From: Bacillus sp. S3
GTDB lineage: Bacteria; Bacillota; Bacilli; Bacillales; Cytobacillaceae
DNA: 64,000 nucleotides
Direction: 5' to 3'
Assembly (NCBI RefSeq): GCF_005154805.1
Contig: NZ_CP039727.1
Location: 5,081,501 to 5,145,500 of the forward strand
The position numbers and the translations under genes were made by a program. This document shows positions 8,599 to 19,086 of this stretch, piece after piece; positions within the stretch are counted from its first letter, which is position 1, and each line of letters starts with the position of its first letter. Below the pieces are notes generated by a model. The model made no database searches, had not been told where the DNA came from, and saw only the letters and a list, made by a program, of their open reading frames with translations.

Positions 8599-9477
8599 TT
8601 AGTACTTTATACTGCCATTTGCCACCTTTAGCAAATATTGACCATATCTTGTTTTAGAAAACTTTTCTCCAGATTTAATTAATTCTTCTTTTCCAATCCA
8701 GCCATTAATATAGGCTATTTCTTCAGGCGCAGCAATTTTAATTCCTTGATGTTCTTCCACAGTTTTAACGAAATTTGTTGCCTCTACTAAACTTTGGTGT
8801 GTTCCGGTATCCAACCATGTAAACCCACGTCCAAGTAATTCGACATCTAGGTTTCCCATTCGTAAATAAGTTTCATTAACAGATGTAATCTCTAGTTCTC
8901 CACGTGCAGATGGTTTAACACTTTTCGCAATATCGACTATTTGATTATCATAAAAATATAAACCTGTTATGGCATAATTAGATTTTGGGAATTTTGGCTT
9001 TTCTTCCACACTTAGAACTTTTCCACCTTCATCAAACTCTACAACACCAAATCTCTCTGGATCTTGGACATGATACCCAAATACTGTAGCTCCAAAATCT
9101 TTTTGTGCAGCCCGCTGAAGTATTTTCCTCATACCACTTCCGTAGTAAATATTGTCTCCCAAAATCATAGCGACTGAATCATTACCAATAAACTCCTCAC
9201 CAATTAAAAATGCCTGAGCTAATCCATCAGGGCTTGGTTGAACTTTATATTCTAAATTAATTCCAAACTGAATTCCGTCCCCTAATAGTGCCTCAAAACG
9301 AGGCGTATCTTCTGGAGTTGAAATAATTAAAATATCTCTAATACCTGCCAACATTAATGTAGATAATGGATAATAAATCATTGGTTTATCATAAACTGGC
9401 AATAGCTGTTTGCTCGTTACCATGGTTAATGGGTATAAGCGCGTTCCGCTACCTCCTGCTAAAATAATACCTTTCAT
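8599..9477 (-). CDS. rfbA: glucose-1-phosphate thymidylyltransferase
   Basis: 292-residue nucleotidyltransferase that makes dTDP-glucose from glucose-1-phosphate and dTTP. N-terminal [11 protein letters not shown] followed by [13 protein letters not shown] is the substrate-binding signature; LGDNIYYG (metal-binding Asp), [12 protein letters not shown] and TWLDTGTH are also present. AAGGAG lies a few bases before the ATG. First gene of the rhamnose block, following the DUF1919 gene in the same direction. Confidence 0.96.
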   Translation of the reverse strand: MKGIILAGGSGTRLYPLTMVTSKQLLPVYDKPMIYYPLSTLMLAGIRDILIISTPEDTPRFEALLGDGIQFGINLEYKVQPSPDGLAQAFLIGEEFIGNDSVAMILGDNIYYGSGMRKILQRAAQKDFGATVFGYHVQDPERFGVVEFDEGGKVLSVEEKPKFPKSNYAITGLYFYDNQIVDIAKSVKPSARGELEITSVNETYLRMGNLDVELLGRGFTWLDTGTHQSLVEATNFVKTVEEHQGIKIAAPEEIAYINGWIGKEELIKSGEKFSKTRYGQYLLKVANGSIKY

Positions 9478-9567
9478 ATAAAGTTCTCCTTTTACTTTAA
9501 TTTATTTTTCTATCTTATCTGGTTTTGTTCTAAGGGTGACAAGCAATAAAATTAAAGTATCCATTAT

Positions 9568-10188
9568 TTAATAACTTCTAGTATTAAACCAATTGACATA
9601 ATTAAAATCATCATAAAATCTTTTTATAGAAAGCTTACTTTTGTATAAAAATAATTCTCCAACACTACCTTGACTTTCAAATCCTTTAATGTAATATGCT
9701 GATTTTATTTCAGGATATGGTTTATGAGTAAATACCACTTTATTCTTATAAGGCAATTGATCAAAATTTATTAGATCCTTTATAGTACATCCATCTCGAT
9801 CTGTCATCATTATGAATATATTATCAAAATTAATTCGCTTTGTTCGTTCCAACCATTTTTGTTTTGCTTCAACCTCATTCTTATAATGCATAAAGTGGAT
9901 CTCTACATCATCTAACCACGCAATCGGATATGATGTATTTTCACCTTTTTTGAAAATTAATTTACTGTTGGAATAGTGCTTTAAATTTGAAACATATTTA
10001 ATAAAATCACTTGGATACATAAATAAATTTACGGTTGGAGAATTAAACCTCAAATTTAAATCATGTAAAATAAATGCACCAATACAATTACTAGCCAATA
10101 GGGAAAAGTCACTATTTGTTAATTTAATATTATTTCTTTTTAATGACATAATCCTAAAATCATACTTAATTTCGCTTAATTTTTTCAT
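9568..10188 (-). CDS. DUF1919-family exopolysaccharide protein
   Basis: 206 residues. The pattern LLASNCIGA, LNLRFNSPTVNLF, DDVEIHFMHYK-EA-KWLERTKRI, IMMTDRDGCT and LPYKNKVVFTHKPYP matches the DUF1919 family, found in polysaccharide clusters. The ATG at 10188 has AGGAG 9 bases upstream and is preferred to the TTG at 10197. No membrane segment. A glycosyltransferase or sugar-modifying role is plausible but unproven. It sits between the flippase and rfbA genes and shares their A/T-rich composition. Confidence 0.75.
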   Translation of the reverse strand: MKKLSEIKYDFRIMSLKRNNIKLTNSDFSLLASNCIGAFILHDLNLRFNSPTVNLFMYPSDFIKYVSNLKHYSNSKLIFKKGENTSYPIAWLDDVEIHFMHYKNEVEAKQKWLERTKRINFDNIFIMMTDRDGCTIKDLINFDQLPYKNKVVFTHKPYPEIKSAYYIKGFESQGSVGELFLYKSKLSIKRFYDDFNYVNWFNTRSY

Positions 10189-10272
10189 ATATTTCAACTC
10201 CTAGAAATTAAATATTGTCGGGAGTGTTACATTTAACAATTATAGAGAAGAATAACTGTAATTTCATATTTA

Positions 10273-11682
10273 TTAATTCCTTTTTACCAACTTTTTCACT
10301 AGATTTATTCCACCATGTATATAATCTCTAATAATGTAATAGACAAAACATAAAAGTATCAACAAAATCAAAATATTAAAATAAACATTAACGTTTAAAC
10401 AAATAATAGTTGTAACTAAAAATAAGCTTGTCATCCAAATTACAGGTTTCCAATTAATTTTAAATGATATAAACTTATTTACTAACATATACCTTAAAAT
10501 TAACATTGTTAATGCTCCAAGTATTTGGCCAATAATAACAGAATAAATACCTATCGAAGAAATAAATAAATATGATATGAAGATTGTTACTAATCCACCT
10601 ATTACAGTTGTTATAAACTGATACTTTGTTTTTTCTATTGCCTGGAAAAGAGAACCAACATTTGATGACATCATAGAAAAAACAGAAAATAATAATAACC
10701 AGGGAGCATACTGTACTGACTCATAGTATTCAGTACCACTAATTGCTGAATAAAAGAATACTATCAGCGGAACCGCTATAAGTATCAGTGATAGGAATAA
10801 TTTAAATAGAGAGTTAATTAACTTTGCAAAACTAGAATCTAACCTTTTAGCTTTAGCATTAATAATTGCTTCTTCAATTATTGACATTGTTACAACTGAA
10901 CCCAGCATACTAAACAATAAATAAAATTTACTCGAAAAAGAATAAAGGCCATTTGCCTCAGCGCTCATTTTATTAGTAATAATAAATCTTCCAAAACCGG
11001 ACATAAGCCAGACGGATGTCAAATTTAAAACTAATGGTGATGAAAAAACTAACATACTTTTTAGTAAAGAAATATTAAAGAATTTGAATTTAAAATAATT
11101 TAATAATCTTAATCTACTCTCTATGAATATAAGAATCCCCAACTGTCCTATTATAAAAGCAATATAAAGACCATCTAGGCCGAGCTTAAAAATACAGATT
11201 AATACAATTGTAAAAATAAAATGAATAAAAGTTCCTACTATACTTGCATAAACATATATTTTATTTTCTTCTAAAGCCCTTGAATAATATTGCCAAATCT
11301 GAACAAAAGCATTGGATATAAACATTAGTGCTATTAAAAAGATCTTTCCTGTTTCAATTGACATTACTCTTCCATATAAAATTGTGCCAATAAAAAAAAT
11401 AACAGCAATAAACAATGTAAATCCAACTGTTGTAGCAATGATTACTCTTTTATTTTCAATATCTTTTTCATTTAATAAAAATTTTAAAATTGATTCCCAA
11501 ATAGCAACAAAAACAACAGGAATAAGAACACCCATTATAGTTTGAGAGTAATCATAATATCCCAGATCACTAGATGAAATATAAAAGGCATATATTGGAA
11601 CCAATACCACTGATAATAATTTCGATGAAAGATTCCCAATGAAATACAACCCTGTTTTTTTTATAAGTTTGCTACCTTGCAT
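10273..11682 (-). CDS. wzx: Wzx-type polysaccharide flippase
   Basis: 469-residue, very hydrophobic protein with about 12-14 predicted membrane segments and a basic N-terminal LIKKTGLYFIGNLSSKLLS segment, as in the MOP superfamily (Wzx/RfbX/Cps flippases). It would move undecaprenyl-pyrophosphate-linked repeat units to the outer membrane face for Wzy. It lies in the same strand and cluster as the polymerase and glycosyltransferases. Sequence identity across Wzx proteins is low, so substrate cannot be named. Confidence 0.88.
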   Translation of the reverse strand: MQGSKLIKKTGLYFIGNLSSKLLSVVLVPIYAFYISSSDLGYYDYSQTIMGVLIPVVFVAIWESILKFLLNEKDIENKRVIIATTVGFTLFIAVIFFIGTILYGRVMSIETGKIFLIALMFISNAFVQIWQYYSRALEENKIYVYASIVGTFIHFIFTIVLICIFKLGLDGLYIAFIIGQLGILIFIESRLRLLNYFKFKFFNISLLKSMLVFSSPLVLNLTSVWLMSGFGRFIITNKMSAEANGLYSFSSKFYLLFSMLGSVVTMSIIEEAIINAKAKRLDSSFAKLINSLFKLFLSLILIAVPLIVFFYSAISGTEYYESVQYAPWLLLFSVFSMMSSNVGSLFQAIEKTKYQFITTVIGGLVTIFISYLFISSIGIYSVIIGQILGALTMLILRYMLVNKFISFKINWKPVIWMTSLFLVTTIICLNVNVYFNILILLILLCFVYYIIRDYIHGGINLVKKLVKRN

Positions 11683-11730
11683 AATATATTTACCTTTCTA
11701 TGTTTAGTCCTAATAAATTCTTATAAAATT

Positions 11731-11754
11731 AAGGGTTAATTGTTATTAACCCTT
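11731..11754 (-). terminator. intra-operon hairpin, possible internal terminator
   Basis: Perfect 10-bp inverted repeat AAGGGTTAAT/ATTAACCCTT with a 4-base loop, followed on the minus strand by AATTTTATAAG. It lies between the glycosyltransferase ending at 11838 and the flippase start at 11682, inside the operon. The U-tract is short, so it may instead be a processing or stability hairpin. Confidence 0.5.
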
Positions 11755-11837
11755 GTTAGCAAAAACATCTAATGAGTTTACTTATTTTCACATACCTCTT
11801 ATGCATATATTTATTAGGATAATTAACAATTCGCTCA

Positions 11838-12929
11838 CTAATTTCGGGTCTCGTTAAATATACAACTTTCCCATTTACTTATAATTTTTTCTATTTCTAA
11901 TTCCGAACGTATTTTTACTGCATTTTCACTGTACATATTACCGAGTGAAGGATTATCAATAATTTTCTTCATTGCTAAATATAATGCTTCAGTATCTCTA
12001 ATAGGTACTAATAACCCATTATTGTCTGGTTTAATATACATTTTTGCCCCTCCAATAGGGTGGTCTGTGGATATTACTGGGATACCTAAAGCTAGTGCTT
12101 CAATTAATGAATTGGATATACCTTCATAATTGGAAGGAAGCACAAAAATAGAGGCATCTAATATATCTTCATGAAGATTCCTAGAAAACCCTTTAAAAAC
12201 AACCTTATCTTTAATATTTAGTTCGTCTGAATAACTAATTAACTCTTCTTTTAAAGGTCCTTCTCCATATATCTCTAGGATATACTCGGGAAATTCTAAT
12301 TGTATTTTATAAAATGAATCTAATAATAATTTTAAATTCTTTTGCTCAGATAACCTGGTAGCAGTAACAATTACTTTCCTTCTTTTTCCGATAAAAGGTT
12401 TAGGCAATTTTTCTGATAACGGATTGGGAATTAAAAAACTTTTCCCTTGAATTTTTTTAGAAAAATATTTTTGGGCATCCGGTGTCTGAAAAACAATTCC
12501 TTTAACAAAATTATATAGGAAATCTCTAATTCCCCTTAGCATCTTACTATTAGGATCTTGGTTTGGATCATTCCTTTCTGATACTATTAATTTAGCATTA
12601 TTAAAAAAGTTAGCAACAATAGCATATACATTAATTTGTGCCATAAAAGAAATAACAATAGTATGTTTAGACTTATTAATGTGCCCTCGTATGAACATTA
12701 AACGCTTAATAACCCGAATCAACTGATTATTACTGTTTTCAATAAAAGGAATATAATTTACTCTTTTACTGATTTCATAATCCTGTTTATCACCCAAAAT
12801 TGCTAAAATGCTTACACTATACCCTTTATTTACCAGTCCATTAGCGATTACAGAAATCACTCTTTCTGCCCCACCATTTGCCATGTATCCAGTTACAAAA
12901 ATAATATTAATATTATTTTTACTTATCAT
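11838..12929 (-). CDS. glycosyltransferase family 4
   Basis: 363-residue GT-B retaining glycosyltransferase. N-terminal GGAERVISVIANGL matches acceptor-domain Gly-rich motifs. The C-terminal half has VTATRLSEQKN, EIYGEGP, VFKGFSRN and the EGISNSLIEALALGIPVI (E-x7-E) donor-binding motif. Soluble or membrane-associated; adds a sugar to the lipid-linked repeat unit. Donor sugar cannot be deduced. Confidence 0.9.
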   Translation of the reverse strand: MISKNNINIIFVTGYMANGGAERVISVIANGLVNKGYSVSILAILGDKQDYEISKRVNYIPFIENSNNQLIRVIKRLMFIRGHINKSKHTIVISFMAQINVYAIVANFFNNAKLIVSERNDPNQDPNSKMLRGIRDFLYNFVKGIVFQTPDAQKYFSKKIQGKSFLIPNPLSEKLPKPFIGKRRKVIVTATRLSEQKNLKLLLDSFYKIQLEFPEYILEIYGEGPLKEELISYSDELNIKDKVVFKGFSRNLHEDILDASIFVLPSNYEGISNSLIEALALGIPVISTDHPIGGAKMYIKPDNNGLLVPIRDTEALYLAMKKIIDNPSLGNMYSENAVKIRSELEIEKIISKWESCIFNETRN

Positions 12930-12979
12930 ATTGTCTCAATACTCCTATTTATTTATTCAGAAAACCCCGCAGATTACAT

Positions 12980-14497
12980 TCAATGTAGTGTTTTCCTTTT
13001 TGAATATTTGGAACTTAATTTCTTTAATATTTGTGCTATAATCCAAATAACTATTACTATTACAATAGTTCCCCTAAACCAATTTCTCAAATATTCAAGA
13101 GAACTTCCTCTTGACCAACCAATAAGCGATTGTAATGAAGTAGAAATAATAAAGAACTTCAACGGAGCACTATAAAAATCCAATTTTTTATTTGTAAATA
13201 GTAACGTTGAAATGAAGAACCCTATAAGTAAAATAATAAAGGGTGCAAAATAAATCCCACCATTTAATAATGCTTCTCCAAATAACGAAAAGCCACTTCC
13301 CCAAGTTATTTTTAAGTAATCTTGGGAAAACCAATTTGGAATTAATACAAGGTCTAATCCGAAAAGAAGTGGAATTTTAGTTGTAGGCATCCCCAAAATT
13401 GAAACTAGGTAAGAATTAGAAAAGTTCCATGTAACCCCAGATGATAACAAAATTAGAACAATTCCCATTGAGTTTCCCATCTCAAGAACAAAGGTAAAAA
13501 CAGGGAAATATCTTAAGTTAAACGCCTCAACGAATTCATTATAACCAACATTTGACATCCCGTATTGTCTAAGAGATATAATTGCACTAATAAAATACAA
13601 AGCTGTTAACGAAATTAAAGATAGTTTCAGTAATTTCTTTAGGTTAATTTTCTGAACAAATACATGGTGCATCCAAACTAAAACAATAACTATATATAAC
13701 CAACTTCCCCTATCACCTGCAAATAAATTTAGTATTGTGTATATAAATAATATGAAATAAACAGTTACCTTTGCTTTTTTAGCATAATTTGTACCAATTA
13801 ATATACCAACTAATGATGGAAAGAAAAATATTGATATAATCATTGTTATACCAGTACTGGATGCAAATTCCGAATAATAAATTGCTGCATAACCATGTTC
13901 TAAAGAAACTTTTAGATCAATTACCGTTCTATACAATGTTACTGGTACGGAAATTAACGCAATTATACTGCATACTAACAGCATAGCTTTTTTAGTATTA
14001 AAAATTGTTGAAGATGTGAAGTGAATTTTTTTAGTTTTTTTGGATTTATAGCAAAACAATGCACCTAAGTGAAAGAAATAGATAGCTAAACAAACAAATA
14101 ATTGCGCTTTTATTATTTCAGGACTTGAAGGAATAGGATAATTAGAAAACAAGTTCTGCTTTCCTATCTCTGTATCACTATGTATTCCTATAGCCCAAAT
14201 TAAACATTGACCAAAATTAAATAATATTAAAAATACAAAAAAAATAATGTACGGTGAAAATAAGTTTTTAGTTACTAAAAACCAAGTTACAACACAATAA
14301 ATAATAATTCCTATTCCTAACCAGCTTAATTTAAATATTTCTAAATTATAATTTGTAAGGCCTAAAATATAGTTATCGAAGTTTATTAAATATTTCAAAA
14401 TAAACAAGTACAGAATTATTCCTACTAAAATACTTAAACTATATATTAACAATTTCTTCTCTATGGTTAGGATTGTATCATTTTTATTATTATTCAT
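12980..14497 (-). CDS. wzy: Wzy-type oligosaccharide repeat-unit polymerase
   Basis: 505 residues with about 11-12 hydrophobic segments and a large external loop in the second half (roughly residues 300-390), the usual topology of O-antigen/capsule polymerases. The GDRGSW motif followed by a membrane segment is typical of the oligosaccharide repeat unit polymerase family. RBS GGAGG lies ahead of the ATG. With the flippase and Wzz-like protein it defines a Wzx/Wzy-dependent pathway. Confidence 0.88.
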   Translation of the reverse strand: MNNNKNDTILTIEKKLLIYSLSILVGIILYLFILKYLINFDNYILGLTNYNLEIFKLSWLGIGIIIYCVVTWFLVTKNLFSPYIIFFVFLILFNFGQCLIWAIGIHSDTEIGKQNLFSNYPIPSSPEIIKAQLFVCLAIYFFHLGALFCYKSKKTKKIHFTSSTIFNTKKAMLLVCSIIALISVPVTLYRTVIDLKVSLEHGYAAIYYSEFASSTGITMIISIFFFPSLVGILIGTNYAKKAKVTVYFILFIYTILNLFAGDRGSWLYIVIVLVWMHHVFVQKINLKKLLKLSLISLTALYFISAIISLRQYGMSNVGYNEFVEAFNLRYFPVFTFVLEMGNSMGIVLILLSSGVTWNFSNSYLVSILGMPTTKIPLLFGLDLVLIPNWFSQDYLKITWGSGFSLFGEALLNGGIYFAPFIILLIGFFISTLLFTNKKLDFYSAPLKFFIISTSLQSLIGWSRGSSLEYLRNWFRGTIVIVIVIWIIAQILKKLSSKYSKRKTLH

Positions 14498-14589
14498 TTT
14501 TATGATACTCCTCCTTCTTTAATAAAGATTGGTACAATCCTATAACACTCTTTCAGAAAATTTTGATATTTTCTAATTAACCTTTAATA

Positions 14590-15537
14590 TCAGTATGAAT
14601 TTTCTCTTACCTTTATATACATTGGGATACTAATTATATATAAAACAGATTTAAACATAGTTTTTAACTTCTTTGTATTCCTAAGAACAAATTTTTTATC
14701 TATGCATTGTTTATAAAAAGACATATCATCTTTACCTAAGAATGCCGTTGCCATATATTGTCTTGCTAAATAGTCCTTTAATACACTCTTTTCACTTTTC
14801 TCAATATCCAAACTGTTATATAACTTTTCTAACTCTATACAATTGTTTAGCATACTCTCAATATTCATTTTTTTATTCTTTGATTGTGTGATTGAATTCT
14901 CTCTAATAATATAATGATAAAATTCGAAATCGATAAACATTACCCTTGCAGCTGCCAAAAAAAGGCATGGGGTCCATAATTCATCTTCATGTAATCTGTT
15001 CTTTGCAAACAATAAATTATTATCTTTTATAAACTTTAATTTACAAAATTTAATGCAAGCTACAGCAGTAATATAATTCTCATTAATTCTCTTAACAATG
15101 TAATCTAAACCTGTAAAAATCTCCGTCGTAGATATTCTTGTTTGAACTAACTTCTCTATTTTTTGAGGATATTCTATTATTGCATTTGCCTCTAAAACAT
15201 CCAAATCATATTTAATAGCATGACTAATTAATACTTCTATAGAATTTGGCTCAATATAATCATCACTATCAACAAATAAAATATAATCACCTGTAGCATT
15301 TAATATCCCTGTGTTCCTCGCTTCAGATAGTCCTCCATTTTCTCTATGAATTACTTTGATTCTACTATCTTCAAATGCATACTTATCACAAATAGTCCCA
15401 GAATTATCAATAGAACCATCATTTATTAAAATAACCTCAACTTTTTTATAGGTTTGATTTAATAAACTGTCAATACAGCGACTTAGATAATTTTCAACGT
15501 TATATATTGGTACTATAATACTAACCAGATAATTCAA
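14590..15537 (-). CDS. glycosyltransferase family 2
   Basis: 315 residues with a full GT-A domain: VSIIVPIYNVENYL at the N-terminus, INDGSIDNSG, ENGGLSEARNTG and the metal-binding FVDSDDYI. The C-terminal third contains HEDELW, typical of capsule GT2 enzymes. The start is a TTG with AGGAGG 6 bases upstream. Adds one residue of the repeat unit; donor unknown. Confidence 0.92.
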   Translation of the reverse strand: MNYLVSIIVPIYNVENYLSRCIDSLLNQTYKKVEVILINDGSIDNSGTICDKYAFEDSRIKVIHRENGGLSEARNTGILNATGDYILFVDSDDYIEPNSIEVLISHAIKYDLDVLEANAIIEYPQKIEKLVQTRISTTEIFTGLDYIVKRINENYITAVACIKFCKLKFIKDNNLLFAKNRLHEDELWTPCLFLAAARVMFIDFEFYHYIIRENSITQSKNKKMNIESMLNNCIELEKLYNSLDIEKSEKSVLKDYLARQYMATAFLGKDDMSFYKQCIDKKFVLRNTKKLKTMFKSVLYIISIPMYIKVRENSY

Positions 15538-15573
15538 TATTATCCTCCTATTTCAGTTCTTTCCAAAGATTAT

Positions 15574-16401
15574 TTAAAGTTTCCACTTCTTTCTTAATTT
15601 CGTTATAATAATTCTTCTAATATATTTTAGCCAATAAAAAATTCTTAAAAAAAGATAAAAATTATTTGTAATAATATGATTTTTATTCAATTCCTTTATA
15701 TTTTTAATATTACCCTCATACATCCCTTTTAGATTAGCAGAGAGTCCGCTATAACCAAATGCCGGTTTACCAGCACCACAATTTACCATCTGAACCGGCA
15801 AATGGTAATAGTTGTAATTTGAACAAATTTTTAAAAAGTAATTCCCATCTTCTCCAAAATGTTGCCCCTCATCAAAGTACCCCATTTCCTCTACGATTCT
15901 TTTTTTAAATATGGCTGAGGGTGTGACAGGAAAGAACTTCAAACATAAATCCTTTACACTTGCTTTATAAAGATTATTTATTCTTCTTGTTAAGATTCTA
16001 AGACTTATCCCGTTAGAATCTCCTCCTAAGAAATCAATTTCAGGATGTTCCTTAAAAGTTTCCATTTGAACTTTAATTTTTTCAGGTAACCATTGATCAT
16101 CAGCATCTAGTAAAGCTATATAACTACTCTTTGCTAACTTCATCCCAATATTACGAGCAGAGGATACACCTCCATTTGGCTTTTCTACTAATTTTATTGG
16201 CATGCACTTATGAATTTCAGCATACCTTTTTACCACTTGAGAGGAAGAATCAGTTGAACCATCATTAATAACTATTATCTCACTTATCAAGTTATACGCA
16301 GTTTGGTTCCTAACAGATTCTAGGGTACCTGCTATTGTATCTTCACTGTTATACATAGGGATTATTACCGATACTTTAGATAATTCTAGATCTTCAGCCA
16401 T
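15574..16401 (-). CDS. glycosyltransferase family 2
   Basis: 275 residues. VSVIIPMYNSEDTI, INDGSTDSS, KPNGGVSSARNIG and LLDADDQWLP (DxD) mark a GT-A inverting transferase; FGEDGNYFLK follows. Good AAGGAG upstream of the ATG. A second GT2 in tandem with the preceding one, in the same operon. The C-terminal 40 residues are strongly basic and hydrophobic, suggesting membrane association. Confidence 0.92.
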   Translation of the reverse strand: MAEDLELSKVSVIIPMYNSEDTIAGTLESVRNQTAYNLISEIIVINDGSTDSSSQVVKRYAEIHKCMPIKLVEKPNGGVSSARNIGMKLAKSSYIALLDADDQWLPEKIKVQMETFKEHPEIDFLGGDSNGISLRILTRRINNLYKASVKDLCLKFFPVTPSAIFKKRIVEEMGYFDEGQHFGEDGNYFLKICSNYNYYHLPVQMVNCGAGKPAFGYSGLSANLKGMYEGNIKNIKELNKNHIITNNFYLFLRIFYWLKYIRRIIITKLRKKWKL

Positions 16402-16503
16402 AATTATTATCTCCTTTTTCTTCTAAGCCATAAATCTATTGTTGAACAATTAATCTAAAAAATATTAGGTACAATTTTTTATAAATGACTCATTTTTTTG
16501 TTA

Positions 16504-17106
16504 TTAAATTTTCACCCAAATTTTCGAATCCCTATTATATTTTTTTACTACCTTTGCTGGAGCACCAACTGCAATACAGTTATCTGGGATATCTTTATTA
16601 ACTACAGAGTTTGCTCCGATTATACATCCATCACCAATAGATACACCAAGCAATATTGAAACATTCTCCCCAATCCAAACATTATTTCCGATAGATACAG
16701 GTTTAGTAATAAGGGGTCTTTTATCAGGGGGAACGTTGGGTGCAGATTGCTCATTGCAATTGGAATAATTTCCATGTGTAATATCACTTATATATATTTT
16801 TGACGCCATTAGACAGTTATCTCCAATAGTTACTCTTTCTCCTGCTGCTATGTGTACATAATCGCCAATCTTACAATTATTACCTATAATTAATTTCTTT
16901 GGACCACCCTTAACTATATCTAACATCTCTATTCGACAATTATATCCAGTTGTGAATCCTTTCCCATACTCTAAAAAACCTTTTCCTCTAACGTATATTG
17001 GTCTTCTTATTAACCGTGCTCCATTATAAAAAATCTTTGTGAAAATTAGAGAAATGACATTACTAACTATTTCTCCAATTCCATATTCATTCCTCAAAGT
17101 GGTCAC
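16504..17106 (-). CDS. hexapeptide-repeat acyltransferase
   Basis: 200-residue left-handed beta-helix transferase. Repeats such as IGNNCKIGDYVHIA, IGDNCLMASKIYI, IGNNVWIGENVSI, IGDGCIIGANSVV and the terminal VGAPAKVV are those of the CysE/LacA/NodL group. It probably O-acetylates a sugar of the repeat unit using acetyl-CoA. The GTG start overlaps the preceding stop by 4 bases. Which sugar is acetylated is unknown. Confidence 0.9.
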   Translation of the reverse strand: MTTLRNEYGIGEIVSNVISLIFTKIFYNGARLIRRPIYVRGKGFLEYGKGFTTGYNCRIEMLDIVKGGPKKLIIGNNCKIGDYVHIAAGERVTIGDNCLMASKIYISDITHGNYSNCNEQSAPNVPPDKRPLITKPVSIGNNVWIGENVSILLGVSIGDGCIIGANSVVNKDIPDNCIAVGAPAKVVKKYNRDSKIWVKI

Positions 17107-18227
17107 AACTCCTTAAGTAAATGGTCTAATTTTTCATTAAAAGCTTCTTGAGAAAAAAGAACATTAAACACTTTTTTGGCATTTCGTCTCATTTCAATAA
17201 AGTCATGGATGTCTGTATTTGCAATTTTGCTAGCTATATCGTTAATATTAAAATCAGTAACATTGAATCCAATCAAATACTTGTCAACAATTTGATTGGT
17301 GTCAGCCTTAATATTATTAATAATTGGGAGTCCATGTTGGAGGTAATCAATGGACTTCATTGTTAGCCCAACACATACACTATCTTTCATAATATTTAAT
17401 CCAAAATGGCATTTATCAAATATTTCTTGCTTCTGGTGAGAATCATAAATTTTCCCATGATATTCAACTTTTGCACCTGTTTCCCTAATTTCATTAATTA
17501 GAACATCTTTACTTTCTCCATCACCAATAATATGAAAGGTTGTAGACTTAACTTCATTTACTGATTTTATAATTAATTTAATTTTTGAAATATCTATAAT
17601 GTTGTTTATTGAACCTAGATAGCACAAATGAATTTCATTCTTTTTAAGTATTGGACGAGAATTAATCTGTATAGCTCTTTTTGCTAAATATAACGTTTCA
17701 GTGTTCATTTCCATTAATACATTTTTGAGGACTGTCTGATATAAATTACATTCGGTTAATATTAAATCAGCAAACTTTAAATTAGTATCCCTTATATTTC
17801 TCCAAAGAGTAAATGGTAGAAAATTTTTAATTTTCCCTACAGGCATAGTTTCCGGCCATAAATCTATCAAATCAAATATTAATTTTACGTTTTTATTTTT
17901 ATTTTTATACATTGCAGCAAATTTTGCTAATGAGTTTGGTGGAAGAGTAATATATAGCAAGTCAGGATTGATTTTTTCTACTATTTTAAAGGCATCTCTT
18001 GCAAAGTTATAATGAGAGGTCAATCGAGATATTGACATATTTTTATAATATGCCTTCGTTTCAACAAATATAAAATTTTCCTTTTTTTTAGTTCGTTTAA
18101 TCTTTTTAAAATGTCTAAAATCTGACTGAATAACTGTAACTTTATTACCGTTTTTTATAAAAAAGTCATGAATTAAATCTATTCTATCCTCATAAGTATC
18201 AAAGCAATTTACTAAAACTACCTTCAT
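17103..18227 (-). CDS. glycosyltransferase family 4-like
   Basis: 374 residues in GT-B style: an N-terminal Rossmann-like VVLVNCFDTYEDRIDLIHDF, FDLIDLWPETMP as in WbuB-like transferases, CYLGSINNIIDI, FHIIGDGESK and VEYHGKIYD in the C-terminal donor domain. The usual E-x7-E motif is degenerate (GLTMKSIDYLQHGLPII). It is coupled to the acyltransferase by a 4-base overlap and to the upstream reductase by a gap of one base. Confidence 0.85.
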   Translation of the reverse strand: MKVVLVNCFDTYEDRIDLIHDFFIKNGNKVTVIQSDFRHFKKIKRTKKKENFIFVETKAYYKNMSISRLTSHYNFARDAFKIVEKINPDLLYITLPPNSLAKFAAMYKNKNKNVKLIFDLIDLWPETMPVGKIKNFLPFTLWRNIRDTNLKFADLILTECNLYQTVLKNVLMEMNTETLYLAKRAIQINSRPILKKNEIHLCYLGSINNIIDISKIKLIIKSVNEVKSTTFHIIGDGESKDVLINEIRETGAKVEYHGKIYDSHQKQEIFDKCHFGLNIMKDSVCVGLTMKSIDYLQHGLPIINNIKADTNQIVDKYLIGFNVTDFNINDIASKIANTDIHDFIEMRRNAKKVFNVLFSQEAFNEKLDHLLKEL

Positions 18228-18228
18228 T

Positions 18229-19086
18229 TCATCTACGCTCCAGTTCAGTTAACTCAATCGATTTCCTCAAATCATTAATTTGATAACTTTCTTTATAATT
18301 ACTCATACTTTTCTCATATACCAAATTACCAAATATCTTATTAATTATAGCTACTTTTCCACCTAAAACTATTAACAATGGATTAAATACTTTTGTAAGT
18401 TTTATATTCTTTCCATGTGCCTTAGCTATAAGCTCTACCATATTGCTTGTTTTTACATAATCACTGTTTTGAGGGAAGTATAACCCTCTTTCTTCATTTT
18501 TTATAATTAGTCTTATGAACTCGACCAGGTTATCTATATGAAGCATACTCCGCTGATTGTTTATATCCGGAAACACCGGTAAATTTTGAGCAACCTTTGC
18601 CAACCTCGGATAATTTCCTTTTGATCCTTTTCCATAAATCATAGGTGGTCGAAGTATTGCAATTTTGAAATTCTCACTCTCTAAATACTTTAAGCCCTCT
18701 TCAGCCAAAAGTTTACTGTTACCATAAAAATTATCAGGCTTAGGAATAGTGTTTTTATCGATAATTCCTTCTTTGCTACTACTATTACCATAGACAATTA
18801 TGCTACTCAAAAAGATAAACTGTTTAACCCCTTCATTTTTAGCTTTTGTTGCTAATTCTATCGTAAGGTCCCTATTGACTTTGTAATATTGGGCTTCCAT
18901 GTTTGGGTCTGTAGATACATGAGCTATTCCGGCCACATGTAAAATTACATCATATTTTGAAAAGTCCTGCTCCTTCCATTCAGCGGTCCTGCAAGTGATA
19001 AACTCTATAATGTATTTATTAGCAGTCCAAGTAACGAATGCATTACCTATATAACTGTTTTTCGCAGTGATAAGTATTCTCTTCAT
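18229..19086 (-). CDS. NAD-dependent epimerase/reductase of the extended SDR family
   Basis: 285 residues. The N-terminal ITAKNSYIGNAF replaces the usual GxxGxxG but keeps the fold pattern; HVAGIAHVS, LSSIIVYG and YGNSKLLAEEGL (Tyr-Lys pair) follow. Similar proteins next to EpsC-like dehydratases and PglC/WbpL-type initiating enzymes reduce 4-keto-sugar nucleotides (for example to UDP-QuiNAc or UDP-FucNAc). Its 4-base overlap with the sugar-transferase gene supports making the initiating sugar. The exact product is inferred. Confidence 0.75.
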   Translation of the reverse strand: MKRILITAKNSYIGNAFVTWTANKYIIEFITCRTAEWKEQDFSKYDVILHVAGIAHVSTDPNMEAQYYKVNRDLTIELATKAKNEGVKQFIFLSSIIVYGNSSSKEGIIDKNTIPKPDNFYGNSKLLAEEGLKYLESENFKIAILRPPMIYGKGSKGNYPRLAKVAQNLPVFPDINNQRSMLHIDNLVEFIRLIIKNEERGLYFPQNSDYVKTSNMVELIAKAHGKNIKLTKVFNPLLIVLGGKVAIINKIFGNLVYEKSMSNYKESYQINDLRKSIELTELERR